Assembly (NCBI RefSeq): GCF_024170165.1 | Contig: NZ_JALJXP010000006.1 | Location: forward strand, 310,001-374,000 | DNA length: 64,000 nucleotides | Direction: 5' to 3' | Source of the DNA: Pseudomonas nitroreducens | GTDB taxonomy: Bacteria > Pseudomonadota > Gammaproteobacteria > Pseudomonadales > Pseudomonadaceae | Shown: one piece after another, positions 17,787 through 26,623 of the stretch | Position numbering within the stretch: the stretch's first letter is position 1 | Layout of the letters: every line of letters starts with the position of its first letter | The notes under the pieces: model-generated | Seen by the model: the letters and a program-made list of their open reading frames with translations, nothing else | What the model was told of the DNA's origin: nothing | The model's database searches: none | Position numbers and translations under genes: made by a program

Positions 17787-18598
17787 GCAAGATCCAGGTC
17801 AAGAACGTCTACAAGATCTTCGGCGCCAAGGCCGACTCCGCGCTGGCGATGATCCGCCAGGGCAAGAGCAAGGCCGAGGTGCTCGCCGCCACCGATTGCG
17901 TGGTCGGCGTCAACGACCTCTCGCTGTCCATCGAGGCCGGGGAAATCTTCGTCATCATGGGCCTGTCCGGCTCCGGCAAGTCGACCCTGGTGCGCCACTT
18001 CAACCGCCTGATCGACCCCACCAGCGGGCAGATCCTGGTGGATGGCGAGGATGTGCTCGCCTACGACTCTGCCGCGCTGGAGAACTTCCGCCGACGCAAG
18101 ATCAGCATGGTGTTCCAGAGCTTCGGCCTGCTGCCGCACAAGAGCGTGCTCGACAACGTCGCCTACGGCCTGAAGATCCGCGGCGAGAGCAAGGCGCTGT
18201 GCCAGGAGCGCGCGCTGCACTGGATCGCCACCGTGGGCCTGAAGGGCTACGAGAAGTCCTACCCGCACCAGCTCTCCGGTGGCATGCGCCAGCGCGTCGG
18301 CCTGGCCCGCGCCCTGGCCGCGGACACCGACATCATCCTCATGGACGAAGCCTTCAGCGCCCTCGACCCGCTGATTCGCGCGGACATGCAGGACCAGCTA
18401 CTGGAGCTGCAGAAGACCCTGCACAAGACCATCGTCTTCATCACCCACGACCTCGATGAAGCGGTGCGCATCGGTAACCGCATCGCCATCCTCAAGGACG
18501 GTCAGCTGATCCAGGTGGGCGCGCCCGCCGACATCCTGCACAAGCCTGCCGACGAGTACGTCGACCGCTTCGTCCAGCGCCGCGTCGCCGCGCTGTAA
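17783..18598 (+). CDS. hutV: Histidine ABC transporter ATP-binding protein HutV
   Basis: A 271-residue ATPase of the ProV/OpuAA class. It shows Walker A GLSGSGKST, signature LSGGMRQR, Walker B IILMDEAFSALD and the switch His in FITHD. An N-terminal region before the core (residues 12-45) carrying ALAMIRQGKSKAEV is typical of quaternary-amine transporter ATPases. There are no C-terminal CBS domains, unlike ProV, which fits a histidine rather than osmoprotectant role. It starts within the hutW stop. Confidence 0.92.
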   Translation: MSKIQVKNVYKIFGAKADSALAMIRQGKSKAEVLAATDCVVGVNDLSLSIEAGEIFVIMGLSGSGKSTLVRHFNRLIDPTSGQILVDGEDVLAYDSAALENFRRRKISMVFQSFGLLPHKSVLDNVAYGLKIRGESKALCQERALHWIATVGLKGYEKSYPHQLSGGMRQRVGLARALAADTDIILMDEAFSALDPLIRADMQDQLLELQKTLHKTIVFITHDLDEAVRIGNRIAILKDGQLIQVGAPADILHKPADEYVDRFVQRRVAAL

Positions 18599-18610
18599 GA
18601 CCATTCGCCG

Positions 18611-18631
18611 GCGGGGAAGGGGCTTCCCCGC
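18611..18631 (+). other. Hairpin between hutV and the hutH-like gene
   Basis: GCGGGGAAG and CTTCCCCGC form a perfect 9-bp stem with a 3-base loop, three bases before the ACAGGAG ribosome site of the next gene. No T-tract follows; it could be a processing or attenuation element. Confidence 0.5.
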
Positions 18632-18646
18632 CTACAGGAGTTCCGC

Positions 18647-20179
18647 ATGTCGTCCTCTTCCACCCTCACTTTCGGCAACGGCCCGCTGCGCTGGCAGGAC
18701 CTGGTCGCGGTGGCGCGCCAGGGCGCGCGCCTGCAACTGTCGACGGCCGCCTGGGCACGCATCGACAATGCCCACGGCATTGTCGAGCGCATCGTCAGCC
18801 GGGGTGAGCGGGCCTACGGCATCAGCACCGGCCTGGGCGCGCTGTGCAACGTGGTGCTGCAGGGCGAGCAACTGGCTCAGCTGTCGCGCAACACCCTGCT
18901 CAGCCATGCCTGCGGCGTGGGCGAGCCGCTGAAGGACGAGCAGACCCGCGCGATCATCGCCGCCGCCATCGCCAACTACAGCCATGGCAAATCCGGCCTG
19001 CATCGCCGCGTGGTGGAAGCGCTGCTGGCGCTGCTCAACCATGGCATCACCCCGCGTGTACCGGCGCAGGGCTCGGTGGGCTACCTGACCCACATGGCCC
19101 ATGTCGGCGTTGCGCTGCTGGGCATCGGCGAGGTGAGCTATCGCGGCGAAGTGGTGCCGGCCTTCCAGGCGCTGGCCGCCGAAGGCCTGGAGCCGGTGCA
19201 GCTGGGCGCCAAGGACGGGCTCTGCCTGGTCAACGGCACCCCCTGCATGACTGGTCTGAGCTGTCTCGCCCTCGACGATGCAAACCACCTCGCGCAGTGG
19301 GCCGACGTGATCGGCGCCATGAGCTTCGAAGCCTTGCGCGGGCAGATCGACGCGTTCGATGCCGAGATCATCGCGCTCAAGCCGCACCCGGGCATGCAGA
19401 AGGTCGGCGCCAACCTGCGCGCGCTGCTCGACGGCAGCGAAGTGATCGCCTCGAGCCGTGGCATCCGTACCCAGGACGCCCTGAGCATCCGCTCCATGCC
19501 GCAGATCCACGGCGCCTGCCGCGACCAACTGGAGCACGCGGCGAAACAGATCGAGACCGAACTCAATTCCGCCACCGACAACCCGCTGGTGCTGGGCACG
19601 CCGGACGACTACCGGGTGGTGTCCCAGGCCAACCCCCACGGCGAATCCGTGGCCATGGCCGCCGACCTGCTGGCGATTGCCGTGGCCGAGCTGGGCGGGG
19701 TTTCCGAGCGTCGCCTGGACCGTCTGATCAACCCGCTGGTCAGCGGCCTGCCGGCCTTCCTGGTGAGCCAGCCGGGGGTCAACTCGGGGATGATGATCGT
19801 GCAATACGTCGCCGCTTCCCTTGCCGGCGAGAACCGCCAGCTGGCACAGCCGGCGGTGGTGGACAACTACGTCACCTCCGGCCTGCAGGAAGACCACCTG
19901 AGCCTGGGCACCAGCGCCGCGCTCAAGCTCGGTCGCGCCATCGACAACACCCGGCGCATCCTCGCCATCGAATACCTGCTGGCCGCCCAGGCCTTCGAAT
20001 TCCTCAAGCCGCAACGCTTCGGCAGCGGCACCGACTGCGCCTGGAGCCTGCTGCGCGAACAGGTGCCGGCCTATGACAGCGACCGCTGGCTGGCGCCGGA
20101 CATCACCCGCGCTGCCGAGTTGCTGGCCGACCCGGCAGCGCTGCACAGCGTCGGCGCGAGCATCGGGAGACTGCAATGA
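18647..20179 (+). CDS. HutH-like ammonia-lyase family protein lacking the MIO triad
   Basis: A 510-residue member of the histidase/PAL superfamily. The fold is well conserved ([41 protein letters not shown]), and the length matches HutH. The MIO site is lost: where HutH has [11 protein letters not shown], this has GYLTHMAH, so Tyr146 replaces Ala-Ser-Gly-Asp and three residues are deleted. The catalytic Tyr of QDPYSLR is Leu (QDALSIR). Without MIO it cannot use the known lyase mechanism. It is translationally coupled to hutI (four-base overlap) and follows hutV, so it is expressed with the pathway. It may be a different enzyme, a histidine or urocanate sensor, or a partner of HutH. The frame is undamaged, arguing against a pseudogene. 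Confidence 0.88.
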   Translation: MSSSSTLTFGNGPLRWQDLVAVARQGARLQLSTAAWARIDNAHGIVERIVSRGERAYGISTGLGALCNVVLQGEQLAQLSRNTLLSHACGVGEPLKDEQTRAIIAAAIANYSHGKSGLHRRVVEALLALLNHGITPRVPAQGSVGYLTHMAHVGVALLGIGEVSYRGEVVPAFQALAAEGLEPVQLGAKDGLCLVNGTPCMTGLSCLALDDANHLAQWADVIGAMSFEALRGQIDAFDAEIIALKPHPGMQKVGANLRALLDGSEVIASSRGIRTQDALSIRSMPQIHGACRDQLEHAAKQIETELNSATDNPLVLGTPDDYRVVSQANPHGESVAMAADLLAIAVAELGGVSERRLDRLINPLVSGLPAFLVSQPGVNSGMMIVQYVAASLAGENRQLAQPAVVDNYVTSGLQEDHLSLGTSAALKLGRAIDNTRRILAIEYLLAAQAFEFLKPQRFGSGTDCAWSLLREQVPAYDSDRWLAPDITRAAELLADPAALHSVGASIGRLQ

Positions 20180-21372
20180 AACACCTCTGGCAGCACTGCC
20201 ACGCAGCGACCATGAAGGACGGCCGCTACTCGGTCATCGAGGACGCGGCGATCATCACCGAGGACCAGCGCATCAGCTGGATCGGCCCGCGCGCCGAACT
20301 GCCCGAGCGGCCGATCCAGAGCACCGACCTGGGTGGCGCCTGGGTCACGCCCGGCTTCATCGACTGCCATACCCACCTGGTATTCGGTGGTGACCGCAGC
20401 GGTGAGTTCGAGCAGCGCCTCAACGGTGTCAGCTATGCGGAGATCGCCGCGGCCGGCGGCGGCATCGCCAGCACCGTGCGCGCTACCCGCGAGGCCAGCG
20501 AGGACGAACTGCTGGCCAGCGCCATCAAGCGCGCCCGCTCGCTGCTGGCCGATGGCGTGACCGTGCTTGAGGTGAAGTCCGGCTATGGGCTGGACCTCGA
20601 CAGCGAGCGGAGCATGCTGCGCGTGGCCCGCCGCCTGGAGCAGGAGCTGCCGGTGACGGTGCGCACCACCTGCCTGTCCGCCCATGCCCTGCCGCCGGAA
20701 TACGCCGGCCGCGCCGACGAGTACATCGAGCAGGTCTGCAATCACATCCTCCCGGCGCTGGCCGAAGAGGGGCTGGTGGACGCGGTGGACGCCTTCTGCG
20801 AGCACCTGGCGTTCTCCCCGGCGCAGGTCGAGCGGGTGTTCCAGGCCGCCCAGCGCCTGGGCCTGCCGGTGAAGCTGCACGCCGAGCAACTGTCGTCGCT
20901 GCATGGCTCCAGCCTTGCCGCGCGGTATGGCGCGTTGTCCGCCGACCACCTGGAGTTCATGGACGAGAGCGACGCCATCGCCATGGCCGAAGCCGGCACC
21001 GTCGCCGTACTGCTGCCGGGCGCCTTCTTCGTCCTGCGTGAAACCCAGTTGCCGCCGATGGATGCCCTGCGCAAGCACGGCGTGAATATCGCCATTGCCA
21101 GCGACCTCAACCCCGGCACCTCGCCGGCACTGTCCCTGCGCCTGATGCTGAACATGGCCTGCACCGCCTTCCGCCTGACCCCGGAAGAAGCGCTGGCCGG
21201 CGTCACCCTCAACGCCGCGCGCGCGCTGGGCATGGCCGACAGCCACGGCAGCCTGGAAGCGGGCAAGGTCGCCGACTTCATCGCCTGGGACATCCAGCGC
21301 CCCGCCGAACTCGCCTACTGGCTCGGCGGCGACCTGCCCAAGCGCGTCATTCGTCACGGCGAAGAGCTTTGA
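20176..21372 (+). CDS. hutI: Imidazolonepropionase HutI
   Basis: A 398-residue amidohydrolase that hydrolyses 4-imidazolone-5-propionate to N-formimidoyl-L-glutamate, the third pathway step. The metal motif CHTHLVF (His65, His67), the segment [12 protein letters not shown], the later HAEQ and the ligand Asp in ASDLNPG are all present. It overlaps the preceding HutH-like gene by four bases. A 256-base gap containing repeat copy C separates it from hutG. Confidence 0.97.
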   Translation: MKHLWQHCHAATMKDGRYSVIEDAAIITEDQRISWIGPRAELPERPIQSTDLGGAWVTPGFIDCHTHLVFGGDRSGEFEQRLNGVSYAEIAAAGGGIASTVRATREASEDELLASAIKRARSLLADGVTVLEVKSGYGLDLDSERSMLRVARRLEQELPVTVRTTCLSAHALPPEYAGRADEYIEQVCNHILPALAEEGLVDAVDAFCEHLAFSPAQVERVFQAAQRLGLPVKLHAEQLSSLHGSSLAARYGALSADHLEFMDESDAIAMAEAGTVAVLLPGAFFVLRETQLPPMDALRKHGVNIAIASDLNPGTSPALSLRLMLNMACTAFRLTPEEALAGVTLNAARALGMADSHGSLEAGKVADFIAWDIQRPAELAYWLGGDLPKRVIRHGEEL

Positions 21373-21390
21373 AGCGGCAAGATCAAATGC

Positions 21391-21548
21391 CCCTCTCCCT
21401 AACCCTCTCCCGCAAGCGGGAGAGGGGACCGGTTCGGCAGAACTCGAAACTCTGGCGTCAGCCTGCAAGCGATGTCGCAGAGTGGCACGAGTGGCTCGCT
21501 TCAATCGGATGCCCCCTCTCCCTTCAGGGAGAGGGCTGGGGAGAGGGA
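21391..21548. repeat. Paired CCCTCTCCC inverted repeat, copy C
   Basis: The left hairpin is CCCTCTCCCGCAAGCGGGAGAGGG-like and the right is CCCTCTCCCTTCAGGGAGAGGG. It fills most of the hutI-hutG gap, inside the operon, so transcription must pass through it. Confidence 0.78.
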
Positions 21549-21628
21549 AGCAGCGGCACGGATTTCCAGAGGGAAATCTTGCTCGCACGAACAGCGAATA
21601 CATCTCGCCCGTACTGGAGATAGCTCCC

Positions 21629-22432
21629 ATGGACAACGTTCTCGAATTCAAACGCGGCCGCGTGCCGCTGCTGGTCAGCATGCCGCACCCCGGCATCCGC
21701 CTGACCCCGGCCGTGGCAAACGGCCTGGTGGACGAGGCCCGCGAGCTGGCCGACACCGACTGGCACATCCCGCGGCTCTACGCCTTCGCCGAAGAGCTGG
21801 GCGCCAGCACCCTGGCCGCCGGTTACTCGCGCTACGTCATCGATCTCAACCGCCCGGCCGACGACAAGCCGCTGTACAGCACCGCCACCACCGGCCTCTA
21901 CCCGGACACCCTGTTCGACGGCCGCCCGCTGTTCAAGGACGGCCAGACACCGTCGGCCGAAGAGCGCGCGCGTTACCTCGCCGAAGTCTGGACGCCCTAC
22001 CACCGCACCCTGGCCGACGAGCTGGCGCGCCTGAAGGCCGAGTTCGGCTACGCGCTGCTGTGGGACGCCCACTCGATTGCCTCGGTGATCCCGCACCTGT
22101 TCGACGGCAAGCTGCCGGACTTCAACATCGGCACCCACAGCGGCGCGAGCTGCGACGCGGAGCTGGCCGAGCGACTGGTCGCGGTCTGCGCTGATGCACC
22201 GGCCTACCGGCACATCCTCAACGGCCGCTTCAAGGGTGGGCACATCACCCGCCACTACGGCCAGCCGCAGGACAACGTGCACGCCGTGCAACTGGAGCTC
22301 GCGCAGTGCAACTACATGGATGAGCACGCGCCCTTCGGCTACCGCGAAGACCTCGCCGCGCCGACCGCCCAGGTACTCCGGCGCCTGCTGGAAACCTTCA
22401 TCGCCTGGGGCCGCGAACGCTACGGCCGCTGA
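21629..22432 (+). CDS. hutG: N-formylglutamate deformylase HutG
   Basis: A 267-residue hydrolase splitting N-formyl-L-glutamate into glutamate and formate, the last step of the five-step Pseudomonas pathway. It belongs to the N-formylglutamate amidohydrolase family (PF05013 type), with SMPHPG near the N-terminus, YSRYVIDLNRP, LLWDAHSI and GGHITRHYG as recognisable conserved segments supplying metal ligands. The ATG at 21629 gives the family start (MDNVLEFKRG); upstream in-frame codons lie in the repeat. It ends the hut run and is followed by a long stem-loop. Confidence 0.94.
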   Translation: MDNVLEFKRGRVPLLVSMPHPGIRLTPAVANGLVDEARELADTDWHIPRLYAFAEELGASTLAAGYSRYVIDLNRPADDKPLYSTATTGLYPDTLFDGRPLFKDGQTPSAEERARYLAEVWTPYHRTLADELARLKAEFGYALLWDAHSIASVIPHLFDGKLPDFNIGTHSGASCDAELAERLVAVCADAPAYRHILNGRFKGGHITRHYGQPQDNVHAVQLELAQCNYMDEHAPFGYREDLAAPTAQVLRRLLETFIAWGRERYGR

Positions 22433-22446
22433 GTTTTACGCAGCTT

Positions 22447-22519
22447 CCTGCCGCGCCGGGACTGTCGGCGCGGCGCCGCCGGACCACGCATCCCGGCGGC
22501 GTTGCCCCGGCGCGGCAGG
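22447..22519 (+). terminator. Nested stem-loop terminator after hutG
   Basis: CCTGCCGCGCCGGG and CCCGGCGCGGCAGG form a perfect 14-bp outer stem enclosing a second hairpin (GCGCCGCCGG/CCGGCGGCG), followed by CTGTCTTTTC. It separates hutG from the convergent dguR gene. Confidence 0.75.
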
Positions 22520-22530
22520 GGGCTGTCTTT

Positions 22531-23442
22531 TCATTCGAAGCGCTGCTGCGCCAGTTGCCTCTCAGCGTGCCGCACCAGCATTTCCAGCAGCAGCGCCTGG
22601 GTATGCGGCGGGGTTTCGTCGGCGCGGGTCAAGGCGTAGAGCGTCACCTTCACGGTGGGTGTCAGGGTTCGCTGCGCCGTCAGGCGTTCGTCCGCGCCCA
22701 GCGCGGTGAAGGGATCGACCAGCGCCAGTCCCGTTCCGGCTTCCACCAGCGTTCTTGCCAGCGCATAGGTCTGCACTGCGATGCGCACGCGCGGTGGCGG
22801 TTCGACGTTGGCCAGATGGCTTTCCAGGCGGGCCGATAGCGGGTCGGAAGTGGACAGCCCGATCATCGGTTCGCCGGCCAGCTCGTCCAGCGTCAGCGGC
22901 TGGCCGAGGCGTTCAGTCGGCCAGTGACCGCGTGGCGCCAGGGCCACCAGCGGGCCGCTGGCGATGGGCTGCGAGCGCAGGCCGGGGTGGTCGCTCTGCT
23001 GCAGGGTGAGGGCGAGGTCAAGTTCGCGCATCAGCAGGTTCTGCACCAGCTCGCGGGAGTGCTGGGTGGCCAGTTCGCAGCTGCTCTGCGGGTAACGGTC
23101 GGTCCATTCGCGGATCACCGGCGGCAGCAGCGACAGCGCCATGGCCGGCGTGGCGCCCACGCGCAGGCGGTTCTCCGGCTGGCCGCGCAGGCTCTGCGCG
23201 AGGCGCCGCACGCCCTGCAGGCTTTCGCTGACCTTGGCCACTTCGCGCTCCAGTTCCAGGGCCTCGGGTGTCGCCTGCAACTTTCCGCGAACACGGAGAA
23301 AGAGCGGGAAGCCCAACTGCTGCTCGGCATGCTGCAGCACCTTGGTCACCGCTGGCTGCGAGACGTGCAGCAATTGCGCGGCGCCGCTGACCGAGCCGGT
23401 CTCGCGGATGGCCTGGAACACTTCGATATGGCGCAGGCGCAT
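22531..23442 (-). CDS. dguR: LysR-family regulator, probable DguR
   Basis: A 303-residue LysR-type regulator with an N-terminal helix-turn-helix (SVSGAAQLLHVSQPAVTKVL, residues ~17-36) and a periplasmic-binding-like effector domain. It is divergent from a DadA-like dehydrogenase, RidA and binding-protein genes, the layout of the P. aeruginosa dguRABC locus in which the regulator controls D-glutamate/D-glutamine use. The effector is presumably D-Glu or a derivative, by analogy. A 17-bp palindrome at 23467-23483 between the divergent genes is a likely site. Confidence 0.83.
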   Translation of the reverse strand: MRLRHIEVFQAIRETGSVSGAAQLLHVSQPAVTKVLQHAEQQLGFPLFLRVRGKLQATPEALELEREVAKVSESLQGVRRLAQSLRGQPENRLRVGATPAMALSLLPPVIREWTDRYPQSSCELATQHSRELVQNLLMRELDLALTLQQSDHPGLRSQPIASGPLVALAPRGHWPTERLGQPLTLDELAGEPMIGLSTSDPLSARLESHLANVEPPPRVRIAVQTYALARTLVEAGTGLALVDPFTALGADERLTAQRTLTPTVKVTLYALTRADETPPHTQALLLEMLVRHAERQLAQQRFE

Positions 23443-23466
23443 GGCTTGCCTCCGTAGGCGGATTCG

Positions 23467-23483
23467 CCAGGGTATAACCCTGG
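23467..23483. promoter_or_regulatory. Palindrome in the dguR-dguA intergenic region
   Basis: CCAGGGTATAACCCTGG is a 7-bp perfect dyad around ATA, 25 bases from the dguR start and about 90 from dguA. Length and location fit a LysR-type operator shared by the divergent genes. Confidence 0.55.
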
Positions 23484-23572
23484 TTTATGGGTCGCCCATG
23501 TTTATTCATTGTTCGCCGCCTGTCACCCGGGCCTAAGGTCGGTGCCAGGAATGGATGGGCAGTGAGACGGCA

Positions 23573-24829
23573 ATGGCACAGCGGGTTTGCATCATCGGCG
23601 CGGGGGTGGTCGGACTGGCCACGGCGCAGGCGCTGGTCCTCGAAGGCTTCGACGTCACCGTGCTGGAAGCGCAGGGTCAGGCCGGGCTGGAAACCAGCTT
23701 CGCCAACGGCGGCCAGCTGTCCTACCGCTATGTCGCGCCGCTGGCCGATGCCGGCGTGCCGCAGCAGGCGCTGGGCTGGCTGCTGCGCGGGGATTCGCCG
23801 CTGCGCCTGCGCCCGCGCCTGGACCCGGCGCAATGGCGCTGGCTGCTGGAGTTCACCGCCGCGTGCCGGCGCTCGGTGAACCAGGTCAACGCGAAACACC
23901 TTCTGCGTCTTGCGCTGTTCAGCCAGGCTACATTGGCGCAGTGGCGCGAGGACGGGCTGGCGGGTTTCGACTGGCGGCGCAACGGCAAGCTGGTGGCCTT
24001 CCGCGATGAAGGCAGCTTCCGCAGCGCACGGCAAAACCTGTCCGATCCTGTCGCGCAATTCGTGTTGTCGGCATCGCAGTGCCGCGAGCTGGACCCGGCG
24101 CTGGAGCGCGCGCCCTTCGTCGGTGGCATCCACACGCCGGACGAGGAGGTCGCCGACTGCTTCCTGTTCTGCCAGCGGCTGGACGAGCGGCTTCAGGCGT
24201 CGGGCCGCTGCCGCATCCTCTATGGCCATCCGGCATCCCGGCTGATCCTGCGCAACGGCGCCGTGGTCGGCGTGGAGGCGGGCGGGCCGGCTGGTGTGGA
24301 AAGCATCGAGGCTGATCATGTGGTGCTCGCCGCCGGCTACCGCAGCGCCGCACTGCTGCCGCGCGGGCCGCGTCTGCCGCTTTATCCGCTCAAGGGCTAC
24401 AGCCTGACCGCGCCGATTCGTGCCGGTGATCAAGCGCTGGACGTGAGCCTCACCGACTACGACCGCAAGGTGGTCTATGCGCGCATCGGCGAGCGCCTGC
24501 GCGTTGCCGCCATGGTCGACATCGTCGGCTTCGACCCGAGCCTGGAGCCCAAGCGGCTGGCGCTGATCCGCCAGCAGGCGGCGGAGACCCTGCCCGACGC
24601 CTGCGATTACGGCGCCGCCGTCGAGTGGGCCGGCATGCGCCCGGCCACGCCCACCGGCGTGCCGCTGGTGGGCGCCTGCGGGCCGCGCGGGCTGTGGCTG
24701 AATCTCGGCCACGGCGCGCTCGGTTTCACCCTGGCCTGCGGCAGCGCACAACTGATCGCCGCGCAGATCACCGGGCGCCGCCCGGATATCGATACCAGCG
24801 GCCTGACGCCCGAACGGCTGGCGGGCTGA
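23573..24829 (+). CDS. dguA: D-amino-acid (D-glutamate) dehydrogenase, DadA-like flavoprotein
   Basis: A 418-residue FAD-dependent oxidoreductase of the DadA type, which oxidatively deaminates a D-amino acid. The FAD-binding motif GAGVVGLATA is at the N-terminus, and the C-terminal region WAGMRPATPTGVPLVG is typical of the family. I chose the ATG at 23573 because relatives begin a few residues before RVCIIGAG; an ATG at 23555 would add six residues. Linkage to ridA and a binding protein matches dguA, whose product acts on D-glutamate in P. aeruginosa. Substrate specificity is inferred from this linkage. Confidence 0.88.
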   Translation: MAQRVCIIGAGVVGLATAQALVLEGFDVTVLEAQGQAGLETSFANGGQLSYRYVAPLADAGVPQQALGWLLRGDSPLRLRPRLDPAQWRWLLEFTAACRRSVNQVNAKHLLRLALFSQATLAQWREDGLAGFDWRRNGKLVAFRDEGSFRSARQNLSDPVAQFVLSASQCRELDPALERAPFVGGIHTPDEEVADCFLFCQRLDERLQASGRCRILYGHPASRLILRNGAVVGVEAGGPAGVESIEADHVVLAAGYRSAALLPRGPRLPLYPLKGYSLTAPIRAGDQALDVSLTDYDRKVVYARIGERLRVAAMVDIVGFDPSLEPKRLALIRQQAAETLPDACDYGAAVEWAGMRPATPTGVPLVGACGPRGLWLNLGHGALGFTLACGSAQLIAAQITGRRPDIDTSGLTPERLAG

Positions 24830-24854
24830 TTCCATCGGATTTAGGAGACCCACC

Positions 24855-25205
24855 ATGCAACTCACACGCATCGCCAACAACGACCGCCTTTCCGGCGCTA
24901 TGGTCTTCGGCTCGCTGGTTTTCCTCTCCGGACAGGTGCCCGGTCAGGCCACCGATATCCAGGACCAGACCCGCGAAGTGCTGGCGAAGATCGACGCACT
25001 GCTGGCCGAAGCCGGCACCGACAAGGCGAACATCCTCAGCGCGACCCTCTACCTGAAGGACATCGCCGCGGACTTCGAGGCCATGAACGGCGTCTGGTCC
25101 GCTTGGTTGCCCGAAGGCTGCGCGCCGACCCGCACCACGGTGCAGGCGCTGCTGGCGCGGCCGTCCGTGTTGGTGGAAATCACCGTGATCGCTGCACGGC
25201 TCTGA
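24855..25205 (+). CDS. dguB: RidA-family enamine/imine deaminase
   Basis: A 116-residue small protein of the YjgF/YER057c/UK114 family. The signature near the C-terminus, ARPSVLVEITVIA, includes the conserved Arg and Glu that bind the carboxylate of the imine. RidA proteins hydrolyse reactive 2-imino acids to 2-keto acids and ammonia, an apt job next to a dehydrogenase that makes an imino acid. It lies 25 bases after dguA with TAGGAG before its ATG, so it is the second gene of the dgu operon. Confidence 0.92.
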   Translation: MQLTRIANNDRLSGAMVFGSLVFLSGQVPGQATDIQDQTREVLAKIDALLAEAGTDKANILSATLYLKDIAADFEAMNGVWSAWLPEGCAPTRTTVQALLARPSVLVEITVIAARL

Positions 25206-25244
25206 ACCTCAACCCGACTCACAACAACAAGAGGGATCGAACCC

Positions 25245-26144
25245 ATGAAACGACTCGCACTGGGAATGCTGGCGGCGTCCAGCCTGGTCTGCGCGCTGGC
25301 GCAGGCGAACGAAGCGCTGGACGGCACGCTGAAGAAGGTCGCCGATCGCGGCACGATAACCCTGGGTTATCGCGACGCCTCGGTGCCGTTCTCCTACCTG
25401 GGCGACAACAGCGGCCAGCCCATGGGCTACTCGGTGGACCTGGCCGGCAAGGTGGTCGAGCGCATCCGCCAGAAGCTCGACAAGCCGGACCTCAAGGTGA
25501 AGTACAACCTGGTGACCTCGCAGACGCGCATCCCGCTGGTGCAGAACGGCACGGTCGACCTGGAGTGCGGCTCCACCGGCGTCACCGCCGAGCGCCTGAA
25601 GCAGGTCGCCTTCTCTTACGGTTTCATCTATGTGAAGGGCCAGTTGCTGACCGCCAAGGACAGCGGTATCCAGGGCTTCGACGATCTCAAGGGCAAGAAC
25701 GTGGTGACCACCGCCGGCACCACCAACGAGCGCTACCTCAAGGCCTACAACGCCGAGCACAAGCTGGGCATGAACGTGGTCAGCGCCAAGGACCACGGCG
25801 AAGCCTTCCTGATGCTGCAGTCCGGCCGCGCGGTGGCGTTCTACATGGATGACGCATTGCTCTACGGCGAGAAGGCCAAGGCGCGCGACCCGCATCATTG
25901 GGTCGTGGTGGGCGAGCCGCAGTCGCGGGAAATCTACGCCTGCATGGTGCGCCGCGACGATCCGCAGTTCCTCGCCCTGGTCAACCAGACCCTGGCCGAC
26001 CTCTACGCCTCGGGTGAGATCAAGGGCATCTACCAGCGCTGGTTCGAACAGCCTATCCCGCCGAAGAACCTCAACCTGGAATTCCCCATGACTGCCGAGC
26101 TGCAGGCGATCATCGCCAAACCCACCAGCGAGCCGGTGCAGTAG
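25245..26144 (+). CDS. dguC: Family 3 amino-acid ABC transporter binding protein DguC
   Basis: A 299-residue periplasmic binding protein. The signal peptide ends around ALAQA (residue 21). Family 3 features include ITLGYRDASVPFSY, DLECGSTGVT and the hinge region VVTTAGTTN. It is the third gene of the dgu operon, and no permease genes follow, so it presumably uses a transporter encoded elsewhere or senses extracellular D-Glu. The stop lies two bases from that of the convergent Nudix gene, with no clear terminator between them. Confidence 0.88.
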   Translation: MKRLALGMLAASSLVCALAQANEALDGTLKKVADRGTITLGYRDASVPFSYLGDNSGQPMGYSVDLAGKVVERIRQKLDKPDLKVKYNLVTSQTRIPLVQNGTVDLECGSTGVTAERLKQVAFSYGFIYVKGQLLTAKDSGIQGFDDLKGKNVVTTAGTTNERYLKAYNAEHKLGMNVVSAKDHGEAFLMLQSGRAVAFYMDDALLYGEKAKARDPHHWVVVGEPQSREIYACMVRRDDPQFLALVNQTLADLYASGEIKGIYQRWFEQPIPPKNLNLEFPMTAELQAIIAKPTSEPVQ

Positions 26145-26146
26145 CC

Positions 26147-26623
26147 CTAGCGCTGCAGGCCGAGGTGGCGGATCAGCGGCTGCGCCTCGGCCAGGCGCTC
26201 CCAGACGTCGTCGAGCAATTCGCCGGGGTAGTAGGAGGGCAGGCGCGGCAGTTCCTGGCGCGGTACCCAGGCGACTTCGCGGATGTCGAATTCGTCGCCG
26301 CCCAGGCCGCGCAGGTTGTCCAGACTGACCCGGCCATCCCAGGCATCCACGCGATAGAACAGTTCCATGTGGAAGCGCCCGGCCGCCGGCTCGGCGAACT
26401 CGCGCACATAGACCAGCGGACCGACTTCCACTGCCAGCCCGGTTTCCTCCCGGCACTCGCGGCGCACGGTGTCGCGGGTCGACTCGTCCTTGTCCGATTC
26501 GAATCCGCCGCCCGGCGGAATCCAGTACACGTCTCCGGCTACCTCGTGGCGCACCAGCAGGATTTCATCGTTACGCAAAAGCAGACCAGCGGCGCGAATG
26601 CGGTGTTGCAGGGGAGAAGTCAT
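26147..26623 (-). CDS. Nudix hydrolase
   Basis: A 158-residue Nudix-fold protein. The Nudix box is in GGFESDKDESTRDTVRRE followed by CREETGL. The REUxEExGU half is canonical, but the first half has one more residue between Gly and Glu than the usual GX5E. The metal-binding Glu cluster is retained, so activity on a nucleoside-diphosphate-linked substrate is expected; the substrate is unknown. The ATG at 26623 overlaps the stop of the upstream lipoprotein gene by four bases, so the two form a coupled pair. Confidence 0.85.
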   Translation of the reverse strand: MTSPLQHRIRAAGLLLRNDEILLVRHEVAGDVYWIPPGGGFESDKDESTRDTVRRECREETGLAVEVGPLVYVREFAEPAAGRFHMELFYRVDAWDGRVSLDNLRGLGGDEFDIREVAWVPRQELPRLPSYYPGELLDDVWERLAEAQPLIRHLGLQR

